From the NCBI GenBank assembly GCA_016931665.1, contig JAFGEH010000096.1:1-6179 (forward strand): a stretch of 6,179 nucleotides of DNA. The letters are read 5' to 3'. A model generated the notes under the pieces. That model was given only the letters and a program-made list of their open reading frames with translations, ran no database searches and was not told where the DNA came from. Source of the DNA: Candidatus Cloacimonadota bacterium. Its GTDB lineage: Bacteria > Cloacimonadota > Cloacimonadia > Cloacimonadales > TCS61. Positions 1 through 6,179 of this stretch are shown one piece after another. A program made the translations under genes and the position numbers. Every line of letters begins with the position of its first letter. Position 1 is the first letter of the stretch.

Positions 1-3000
1 CTGAAGGACGGAACTGATAATGAGCTTCTTACCAAACGGGATGATTACTATATTTTTACCTATCGAGAAGCAGTTGAACGCTTCCGGAATGAAAGCCTGC
101 ACCGTGAACAAAAGGAAATTGCCCGTCGAATTCTAAAGTATTTCGAGGATAAAGTGATTACCCGAATTTCGATACTGGAAGGTGTGATCAGGCATGCCTA
201 CCAGGTTCAGGATATGCTGGCTGTCCGTAAATATAGATTGAAGAAAGTCGCCCTCTATACTGAAAAAAGTCAGCAGGTTGAAGCTTTCAGGGAAATGTGC
301 GAAATCGTCCAACTGGATTTCCTGACCCCCAAAAAGCTGCAACCCGGCGATTTCATACATGACCTGTTACTGCTGGCCGATAAAGCGGAATGGGCAACTA
401 TCGAAATGGTACCCGGGAAACTGGCTGAGCTCGTTAGAAAGATGGAAAACAGTCCCGAGAAACACTTACTGATCGGGATATTCTATCTGCTTCAGGAAAA
501 ACTCCGGTTGGCTCTTGTACGTTTCCGCCGGGCTTATGAACAGGCAATAAGCGGTCGCCAGCGGGTGTATCTGCTCCTGAAAATGAGTGAGATCTATTTC
601 GCGCAGAACGATTTACTTAATCTGGGAAATTGCCTTTCCGAACTGGAAAAATTGCAGCTGACTCCTGAACTCGAACTCTCTCTAATCTCACAGAAAGCCC
701 TCTATCTGGGATCATCCGGTAAACTGACTGAAGCAATAAACCTCATTGAAGAATACCTGCCCCGGATCCGTACTCAGAATGATGATAATTTCTTCATCCG
801 CCTGGGGACACTGCATAATAATCTGGCTTTTCTTTATCACCAGAAAAGATTACTGGATGAAGCCGAAAAGAATTTTCACATTGCCCGTAAGATATGGGAA
901 AAAATCAATTATAAAAGAAAACTGGTTGTGGTCTATAACAATCTGGGAGATGTTGCCTTAGTTCAAGGGTATACACGGACGGCTCTGGAACATTTCGAGA
1001 AAGCTTTAACCGTCTGTAATGAGATCAACTGCAAGAAAATCAAAGTGCTGACGCTGCTTAATTTTGGTGAAGCTTACATCAAGATCGGGGACTTCCAACA
1101 GGCCGAGAAATATTTGAACTCGGCTTATGAAATGTCCAACAGCTTTGAAAATAAACCCTTTCATGAACCCATAATCAATAATCAGGCCATAGCCAAAAGC
1201 AAAGTAAACCACTTCGGCTACTATATCAATTTTATCCGGGAGCAGGCTCCTGAATTGATTGCTGGCAGAATAAATAAAATTTCTCCCTTAACCAAAACAT
1301 ATTTTTACTATCTGTACAACATCGGAGATTATGACAGGGCAGAAAAGATACTGCTTAAGCATAAAAATCTCTTTCTGGAAAGTAATGAGCATGAGTTTTA
1401 CTATCAGGTGATGGGTTTTCTCACTATCAGGCGTCAGGAGTTCGAAGAAGGACTTAAGATCGTCGAGCAGGCATTTAAGCTGTCTCAGCAAAACCGCAGT
1501 TTCTATGCTCAGACAATCAATTACATCAGATTTGCCGAATGTTATCAGGGCACCGGCGACTTTGTTAAAGCCATCGATATGTGTAATCAGGCTGAGAACA
1601 TAGCACTGCAGAACAATTTTAATTACTGGCTGCGGGTCGCACGTCTACGGCGCATCAAAGCTCAGTTGAGCGGCAGCAATATCAGCCTGCGGATACTGAT
1701 CAGGGAATTGCTGGAGATACTCTGCTATGTGAAACAGAGAAATCTTTTCCTGCTGGAGATGGAAGTGTATGAAATGCTCATTCAGATCTACAATCACCTG
1801 CAAATAGCCAGGAAAGCCAGAGTATACTTCACTTCCTACCGGAAATCCATCGAATCTATTGGCCGAGGCCTTAATCAGCACGATGAAAAAATATTTCTGC
1901 AAAGCGCTCAGTATCATATCACAGATCACCGTCAGTTCCGAACGATTGATATCGCTCCCCGCGGATTCCAGGTAACCGCTAACTGGCAGGAAGAACTCTA
2001 CGATATTCTCAAGATCAAAGAGAATTACCGCATCAAGTACTTCATCGATAAAACCATTATTAACCTGCTCTCTCCCAATCTCTATGCTATAGTACTGAGC
2101 AATGAAATCCAGAATCAGGCAGCACCCTATCTGCAGCATAACCTCAGCGTGGATAAACTGTACTCGGCAAAATACCTGAACCTTATCCAACGGAGTATCG
2201 AGGAAAATCAACTCATCTCCAGAAGACTGGATTCCTGTAACACCCTGTTCGTTCCGCTCAGGATCAAGACTGCCAAAGTCGGCTGTCTGATTCTGGCGGA
2301 TAAGGGTGAATTACCCTTTCAGGAATTTGAGCTGGATATCCTGCGAAACCTGAGGCTGCATCTCAGCTCCATCCTCATCAGGATCAGAGAATTTTCTGAA
2401 CTGAATAAGGATATGGAACTGATGACCAAGCTGATCGAGATCAATCAGAAATTCTTCTCCAACCTTGATCTGGAAAAACTGGAACAGGAAATTGTCTCCT
2501 TTGTCCTGGATTTTGTGAACGGGAAAAGAGGTTTCCTGATTAAACGGGATAAATATCAAAATTACGTCTATAAGGTTGCCCTGGATGATTCCAAGCATTT
2601 CCTGCGCAACTTCACCTTTATCAGTAAATCCATCGTCAGCGAAGTGCAGAAAAACAAGCTTCCCCTTTTCATTCATAACGCCAGGGATGATGATACCCTC
2701 AGAAACAGCCTGGAATTCAATGCCGACCGTCTGTCCATTTATTGCGCTCCGATCATGGTGGATGGCGAAGTTTATGGCTTGCTGTATTTAGACAATTACA
2801 ATTCATCTGATGGCAAAATGCAGATCAATAAAGAATTCATGCGGCTCCTGCTGATCCAGATCGGCGTTTCACTGAAAAATGCTCAGCAGTATGAGATGCT
2901 TAAAGCCAGAAATCGTGAAATCAGCACCCTGGATAATCTCAAGAATGATTTTATTAATATTGTATCACATGAATTGAAAACACCGCTGGTTACCCTGAAG

Positions 3001-3675
3001 GGCTATATTGACAGGCTTTCCCGGACAGAGTTGAGCGAAGAAGCCCGGAAGATCATCTCCAGTGTCGAGAAGAGTGTGGATAAGTTGTATCTTACAACCA
3101 ATGATATTATTGATCATAACCGTTATATCCTGGTCAATGAACTGGACAAATCTCCTGTAGCCCTGGACAAGATCATGCAGGTGATTGTGGAGGAAGCACA
3201 CCAGATATCAGGTAACCGGCATATGCAGATCAGGCTGGAACTGGAACCGGGCCTGCCGGAATTGAGTCTGAACTGGGAAGCCTTTCAGCTGATGCTCCGA
3301 AATATCATGCTGAATGCCATCCGGTTTACCAAGGATTTCGGCACCATTGTGCTGGGTGCCCGGCGATCTGCCTTCCAGCAGGAAGAAGTTAACAACCGGG
3401 AGAGCGTGGTAGTATACGTGCAGGATAACGGGATTGGCATTCCCCAGAAAGAACTGGAAAGAGTTTTCCAGAAATTCTATGAACTGGGAGAACTTTATGC
3501 CCATAGTTCCGGTTCGGTTGAATTCAAATCCAGCGGATTGGGGCTGGGTTTATCAACTGCCGGCCTGATCGCCAACCTGCATGATGGAAAAATCTGGCTG
3601 AACAGCAGGGAAGGCGAAGGAACTACTGTTTTCATCTCTTTGCCTCTGCCGGGTATTGACGAAGAGGTGAATTGA
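1..3675 (+). CDS. Large multidomain sensor histidine kinase (STAND-like remnant, TPR, two GAF, HisKA, HATPase), 5' partial
   Basis: The frame is open from base 1 to the TGA at 3673-3675, giving 1224 residues (numbered from the window edge). The GTG at 154 is internal, because protein-like sequence continues upstream of it. Residues 1-100 resemble the winged-helix/arm segment that follows the P-loop NTPase in STAND/AAA_16 signalling proteins (ESLHREQKEIARRIL near 32-46). Residues about 150-620 are TPR-like helical repeats, clearest at 266-382 (LDEAEKNFHIARKIWEK). Residues about 665-800 form a divergent GAF-type domain ending in FVPLRI...KVGCLILAD. Residues about 803-960 are a clearer GAF domain (YCAPIMVDGEVYGLLYLDN). 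The kinase core is complete: H box SHELKTP with His990, N box with Asn1105, G1 DNGIGIP from Asp1142, F box FQKFY 1156-1160, G2 GLGLGLS 1179-1185, and G3 GEGTTV 1205-1210. It should autophosphorylate His990 using ATP and is probably cytoplasmic, since no membrane segment is visible. The missing N-terminus is inferred to carry an ATPase and possibly a Ser/Thr kinase. Its signal and its response regulator are unknown. Confidence 0.93.
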   Translation: MKDGTDNELLTKRDDYYIFTYREAVERFRNESLHREQKEIARRILKYFEDKVITRISILEGVIRHAYQVQDMLAVRKYRLKKVALYTEKSQQVEAFREMCEIVQLDFLTPKKLQPGDFIHDLLLLADKAEWATIEMVPGKLAELVRKMENSPEKHLLIGIFYLLQEKLRLALVRFRRAYEQAISGRQRVYLLLKMSEIYFAQNDLLNLGNCLSELEKLQLTPELELSLISQKALYLGSSGKLTEAINLIEEYLPRIRTQNDDNFFIRLGTLHNNLAFLYHQKRLLDEAEKNFHIARKIWEKINYKRKLVVVYNNLGDVALVQGYTRTALEHFEKALTVCNEINCKKIKVLTLLNFGEAYIKIGDFQQAEKYLNSAYEMSNSFENKPFHEPIINNQAIAKSKVNHFGYYINFIREQAPELIAGRINKISPLTKTYFYYLYNIGDYDRAEKILLKHKNLFLESNEHEFYYQVMGFLTIRRQEFEEGLKIVEQAFKLSQQNRSFYAQTINYIRFAECYQGTGDFVKAIDMCNQAENIALQNNFNYWLRVARLRRIKAQLSGSNISLRILIRELLEILCYVKQRNLFLLEMEVYEMLIQIYNHLQIARKARVYFTSYRKSIESIGRGLNQHDEKIFLQSAQYHITDHRQFRTIDIAPRGFQVTANWQEELYDILKIKENYRIKYFIDKTIINLLSPNLYAIVLSNEIQNQAAPYLQHNLSVDKLYSAKYLNLIQRSIEENQLISRRLDSCNTLFVPLRIKTAKVGCLILADKGELPFQEFELDILRNLRLHLSSILIRIREFSELNKDMELMTKLIEINQKFFSNLDLEKLEQEIVSFVLDFVNGKRGFLIKRDKYQNYVYKVALDDSKHFLRNFTFISKSIVSEVQKNKLPLFIHNARDDDTLRNSLEFNADRLSIYCAPIMVDGEVYGLLYLDNYNSSDGKMQINKEFMRLLLIQIGVSLKNAQQYEMLKARNREISTLDNLKNDFINIVSHELKTPLVTLKGYIDRLSRTELSEEARKIISSVEKSVDKLYLTTNDIIDHNRYILVNELDKSPVALDKIMQVIVEEAHQISGNRHMQIRLELEPGLPELSLNWEAFQLMLRNIMLNAIRFTKDFGTIVLGARRSAFQQEEVNNRESVVVYVQDNGIGIPQKELERVFQKFYELGELYAHSSGSVEFKSSGLGLGLSTAGLIANLHDGKIWLNSREGEGTTVFISLPLPGIDEEVN
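3664..3669 (+). promoter_or_regulatory. Ribosome-binding site of the GT9-like gene, inside the kinase gene
   Basis: GAGGTG lies 8 nt before the ATG at 3678, within the last codons of the kinase gene. This spacing favours ATG 3678 over the in-frame TTG at 3672, which would be only 2 nt from the site and overlaps the kinase stop. The arrangement, stop TGA 3673-3675 followed by start ATG 3678-3680, suggests translational coupling of the two genes. Confidence 0.75.
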
Positions 3676-3677
3676 TC

Positions 3678-4559
3678 ATGTTTGGGATCACCAGAAATAA
3701 AACTGTCAAACCCGTTCACTTCACTCGTCTGCTATCAGGGCAATTCCCAGTCCAGGTAATCATGCCGGAGGAAATATATCAGCAATGCCAGATACTGCAG
3801 AGGTTGCTGTCCTGGCAGGATTCTTTCCGGGAATTCCATTTCTATCTTCCTGCCTATTCCTACCCCTTTTTTGTAGCTGTAGCTTCCTACAAAAACAGTG
3901 TATTCAGCAGTTATGAAGATTTTGCCGTACCCTCCCGGGAAGGTGTGATCCTGAACCTGAGTAATCTCAGCAGCTTCAGAAAAGCCCTGCTGAAATCAGA
4001 ATCCACCCTGGTGGCCGCCCTGGATAACTATGCAAATCTCAAATTCAATCCTCCTGAGACGGAACCCTTGAAGCTGCTCAGCAGATTTGCCGGCTTTTTC
4101 CGATTGCCCTGGTCGCTTCAGGAGCTTTCCTTCAGTTTTCAGGATAGGGATTTTCAAAGGGCACGTTATAATTTCTTTCAGAATAAATTCCTGAATTTTG
4201 TACTTCACCTGGAAAAAACCGAAACTGACAGGATCAGGAATTTAATAGTTAATTGCAAACAGAATTTCCCGGTGAACATCTATCTTACGGGCAATACCCT
4301 GAAAAAACATGATTTCATTAATCTGAAGAATCTGGCCGGCTTTAATCTGCTGGATCTTTATTCTCTGGCGCGGGAAGCCACCCTGTTCATCACCGATCAA
4401 CCCAACCTGACCCACCTGTTTCACTCTCTGAATGTTACCCAGCTGCTCTTGAGTCACGATCATCCCAGGGTGGAAACTGCTGTGGTGGATCCTTTTAACC
4501 TATCGGAACTGAAAAAAGTGATACCGTTACTCATCAAGACGGAACTTGATGCTATGTAA
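3678..4559 (+). CDS. Divergent glycosyltransferase family 9-like (GT-B fold) protein
   Basis: This gene encodes 293 residues, starting at ATG 3678 (good ribosome-binding site) and ending at TAA 4557-4559. I recognise no close family, but the order of segments resembles family 9 glycosyltransferases (LPS heptosyltransferase type). Near residues 90-115 is a strand followed by Asn/Ser-rich text (GVILNLSNLSSFRKALL), where the family has its 'vvidl' strand. Near 170-178 is a strand (FLNFVLHLEK) in place of the usual 'ivihpga'. Near 196-204 is NIYLTGN, matching the 'vvltG' strand. Residues about 210-255 read NLAGFNLLDLYSLAREATLFITDQ..., matching the family's segment 'inlaGktsl.elaali..a.lvvtnDsGpmHla'. 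Asp240 and His246 may stand for that Asp and His, but the SGP triplet is lost and the spacing is one residue longer. The N-terminal 'GD' glycine-loop motif is also absent, and the protein is shorter than the usual 320-350 residues. There is no signal peptide, so it is probably cytoplasmic. It could be a divergent sugar transferase or a pseudoenzyme serving the adjacent kinase. Confidence 0.85.
   Translation: MFGITRNKTVKPVHFTRLLSGQFPVQVIMPEEIYQQCQILQRLLSWQDSFREFHFYLPAYSYPFFVAVASYKNSVFSSYEDFAVPSREGVILNLSNLSSFRKALLKSESTLVAALDNYANLKFNPPETEPLKLLSRFAGFFRLPWSLQELSFSFQDRDFQRARYNFFQNKFLNFVLHLEKTETDRIRNLIVNCKQNFPVNIYLTGNTLKKHDFINLKNLAGFNLLDLYSLAREATLFITDQPNLTHLFHSLNVTQLLLSHDHPRVETAVVDPFNLSELKKVIPLLIKTELDAM
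3868..3895. repeat. Perfect 9-bp inverted repeat within the GT9-like gene
   Basis: TTTTTGTAG at 3868-3876 is the exact reverse complement of CTACAAAAA at 3887-3895, with a 10-nt spacer. It falls inside codons for a PFFVAVASYKNS stretch. In RNA it could form an A/U-rich hairpin. It may be a coincidence of coding sequence, as nothing else around it looks regulatory. Confidence 0.45.
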
Positions 4560-4567
4560 TTTTTTTT
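4526..4567 (+). terminator. Candidate intrinsic terminator or attenuator overlapping the GT9-like stop codon
   Basis: CATCAAG at 4532-4538 and CTTGATG at 4545-4551 form a perfect 7-bp stem with a 6-nt loop (ACGGAA). The stem can be extended outward by GTTAC 4526-4530 pairing with GTAAT 4556-4560 (one G-U pair) across an uneven internal loop of 1 and 4 nt. The extended stem then runs directly into the T run, eight T at 4560-4567. The stem is poor in GC and the outer part is interrupted, so read-through is likely. Because the next gene starts only 24 nt after the T run, partial termination (attenuation) between genes 2 and 3 fits better than a full operon end. Confidence 0.45.
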
Positions 4568-4581
4568 AACATTATCTGATC

Positions 4582-4587
4582 GAGGTG
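4582..4587 (+). promoter_or_regulatory. Ribosome-binding site of the exported TPR gene
   Basis: GAGGTG, the same hexamer used by the preceding gene, sits here. The GAGG core ends 5 nt before ATG 4591. It supports this ATG, which is also the one that places a typical signal peptide at the N-terminus. Confidence 0.7.
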
Positions 4588-4590
4588 TAC

Positions 4591-6179
4591 ATGAGAAAAA
4601 TACTGTTGATATTAATAATCGGATTATCATGCCAGTTTCTGCCGGCTGGAGAAAGAGAAGATTTAACTTTTATTCTCGGACTCTACCGGGATGGTAACTA
4701 TCAGCTGGCCAGCACGGAAATGGTCCGATTTCTGGATGAATATCCTGAAAGCGAAAAACGTTCAGATGTAATTTTTCTGCTGGCCAATTCCTGCCTGCAG
4801 ACAGGAGATCATCAGCAGGCCCGGCAGCATTTCCTCACTCTTTATAAACAGCCTGATATTTTTCCGTACCTGGGTGAAGTTGTATTTGGCCTGGGACAGG
4901 CAGAGTACTATCTGCATAACCTGAGTCAGGCGGAAAGTTTTTTCCAGGATTTTCTGAAAAAATATCCCCGTCATCAGCTCCGGTCTCAGGCTTATTATTT
5001 CCTCGGCCGGATAAATCTGGAAAAGGATGAGCTGGCTAAAGCTGAAAGCAATTTCCGTGATGCCGGAAAACTCGGTCTGGATAACCGCCTGCAGGTTGCC
5101 AGAGTGGAACTGCAACTGGCCAAAAACAAACCCGCTGAAGCCCGTGCCATTGTCCTCTCCCTCCTGGAATCTGCTCCCGATGATGAATATACTGCTCAGT
5201 CCCTGCTGCTTTACCAGAAATACAATCTCGAACAGGGCCAGATAGCTGACATCATGGCAACAGGTTTCGATCAGATTTCACGCTCATCCCGGTATTATCC
5301 TGAATATCAGCTGCTGCTGGCAATCGCTCATTACCAGAAAGGAGAATACGAGCTGGCCTTGAACAGGCTGCAGACTCTGGATTCTCCTCTGGCCAAGTAT
5401 TACAGAGGACTATGCTACTTTGAGATCAATAATTGGGATGCGGCGCGTCCACTCTTCACTTCACTGCTGCAGGCTGAGGATATGAAGGTGCGTACCAACA
5501 GCAGCTTCTATCTTATTCGCATGCTGCCGGATCAGAATCAGGCTGTCAGCCGGTTCCGGGAGTTTATTCAAGCTAACCCAGGTCATCCCCTGCTGGGTGC
5601 TGCTCATTTTCAGACTGGCGTGCTCCTGTTCAGGCTGGGCAGATATCAGGAGGCCATTGTTGACTTTGACACCGCTTTACAGAAAGGAACCGATATCTCT
5701 TCCCGGGAGAAGGCAGTCTATCTGAAGGCGGAAAGCCAGTTTCTGCTGGGGCAGGGCACTCCGGCTTATACTTCATTTCAGGAATATCTCAAAGCCTTCC
5801 CTCAAGGGATTTTTGCGGATCAGGCCCTGTTCAAGCTGGGTCTCTACCACTATAACAGGTCGGAATATCCCGAAGCCTTCAGCAAATTTGACCAGGTTGT
5901 TTCTTCTTATCCCAGTTCCGATAAAGTGGGGATGTGTAATTTCTACCAGGGCGAGATCTTTTACCGTCAGGAAAAATATCAGGAAGCGGATCGTTATTTC
6001 ACTCAGGCCAGTCTGGGTAATGCTGACCAGGGTTATATCACCCTGCGGCGGGCTCAGATCAGGTATCTGCGGAAGCAGTATAACGAAGCCCTGGAATTGC
6101 TCAGAGCGGTTCCCGATGAACAGCGGTACCTTTATGAAAAACTGCTGCTGGAAGGTAATTGCCAATTTGCCCTGAATCA
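4591..6179 (+). CDS. Exported tetratricopeptide repeat protein, 3' partial
   Basis: The frame is open from ATG 4591 to the window end without a stop, giving 529 complete codons. The N-terminus is a typical export signal: MRK, a hydrophobic core at about 4-18 (ILLILIIGL), then LPA|G near 19-20 as a possible signal peptidase I site. Cys14 in GLSC is a weak lipobox (Gly at -3 is unusual), so lipidation is possible but less likely. The rest is built of TPR-like helix pairs, at about 27-54, 60-88, 96-126, 133-165, 240-262, 270-294, 336-367, 411-440, 451-475 and 486-509. Several repeats end in a Tyr-Pro, Asn-Pro or Phe-Pro turn (EYPES, KKYPRH, ANPGHP, AFPQG, SSYPSS), as in the BamD/YbgF (CpoB) type of envelope TPR proteins. 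The likely role is a periplasmic or outer-membrane-associated protein-binding scaffold; no enzymatic motif is seen. It lies 31 nt after the GT9-like gene, with a candidate attenuator between them. The C-terminus is unknown, so a fused domain beyond the window cannot be excluded. Confidence 0.9.
   Translation, partial: MRKILLILIIGLSCQFLPAGEREDLTFILGLYRDGNYQLASTEMVRFLDEYPESEKRSDVIFLLANSCLQTGDHQQARQHFLTLYKQPDIFPYLGEVVFGLGQAEYYLHNLSQAESFFQDFLKKYPRHQLRSQAYYFLGRINLEKDELAKAESNFRDAGKLGLDNRLQVARVELQLAKNKPAEARAIVLSLLESAPDDEYTAQSLLLYQKYNLEQGQIADIMATGFDQISRSSRYYPEYQLLLAIAHYQKGEYELALNRLQTLDSPLAKYYRGLCYFEINNWDAARPLFTSLLQAEDMKVRTNSSFYLIRMLPDQNQAVSRFREFIQANPGHPLLGAAHFQTGVLLFRLGRYQEAIVDFDTALQKGTDISSREKAVYLKAESQFLLGQGTPAYTSFQEYLKAFPQGIFADQALFKLGLYHYNRSEYPEAFSKFDQVVSSYPSSDKVGMCNFYQGEIFYRQEKYQEADRYFTQASLGNADQGYITLRRAQIRYLRKQYNEALELLRAVPDEQRYLYEKLLLEGNCQFALN

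Noticed and set aside
154..156. GTG as the start of the kinase gene
   Set aside because: The same frame is open to base 1 and encodes plausible winged-helix/arm-type sequence, and no Shine-Dalgarno site precedes the GTG. The gene is simply cut by the window edge.
1645..2211. Antisense open frame of 188 codons opposite the kinase gene
   Set aside because: The sense strand here encodes conserved TPR-to-GAF sequence, and the antisense product has no recognisable domain or clear ribosome-binding site. It is a shadow of the real gene.
3672..3674. TTG start two codons upstream of ATG 3678
   Set aside because: It would be only 2 nt from the GAGGTG site, while ATG 3678 has the proper 8-nt spacing and is the stronger start codon.
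4546..4575. Promoter-like pair TTGATG and CATTAT with 18-nt spacing before the TPR gene
   Set aside because: Each box matches the consensus at only 4 of 6 positions. Transcription would start near 4582, on the ribosome-binding site itself, leaving almost no leader.
5773..6165. Antisense open frame of 130 codons and a + strand frame at 5813-6175 over the TPR gene
   Set aside because: Both overlap the continuous TPR frame, whose repeats run unbroken through this region. The + strand frame is an out-of-frame translation rich in Arg and Ser.
1..6179. Mobile elements, CRISPR arrays, tRNA or rRNA genes, and defence-system genes
   Set aside because: No transposase, direct-repeat array, attachment site or structured RNA pattern was seen. 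The STAND-like segment could hint at a defence ATPase, but the downstream TPR/GAF/histidine kinase layout points to signalling instead.

Overview
The window carries three genes, all on the + strand and packed almost without gaps, so it reads as a slice of one operon. The first gene is cut at its 5' end by the window edge and the third at its 3' end. I see no RNA gene, mobile element, CRISPR array or integration signature, and no stretch longer than about 30 bases without a gene.

The organism cannot be named from this sequence. Three things suggest a Gram-negative-type bacterium with the standard genetic code: moderate GC (mid-40s % by eye), Shine-Dalgarno sites of the GAGGTG type, and an exported TPR protein of the kind common in didermic bacteria. 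Very large sensor kinases together with exported TPR proteins would fit an uncultured FCB-like lineage such as Cloacimonadota or Marinimicrobia. That placement is inference with low confidence.

Bases 1-3675 encode the C-terminal 1224 residues of a very large signalling protein. In order it has a short helical segment resembling the region just after a STAND/AAA-type ATPase, about 450-550 residues of TPR-like helical repeats, two GAF-type sensor domains (the first divergent), and a complete histidine kinase core with H, N, G1, F, G2 and G3 boxes. The missing N-terminus probably holds a P-loop NTPase and perhaps a Ser/Thr kinase domain.

Bases 3678-4559 encode a 293-residue protein whose layout resembles the GT-B fold of glycosyltransferase family 9 (heptosyltransferase-like). 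The usual motifs are eroded, so it may be a divergent enzyme or a non-catalytic relative. Its start codon lies 2 nt after the kinase stop, with its ribosome-binding site inside the kinase gene.

From base 4591 to the window end runs a secreted or lipid-anchored TPR protein (529 residues visible). A hairpin plus an 8-T run overlaps the stop codon of the second gene and could attenuate transcription into the third.

A reasonable but unproven reading is that a cytoplasmic multi-input sensor kinase is co-expressed with an envelope-related protein and a periplasmic or outer-membrane scaffold. No response regulator is visible.
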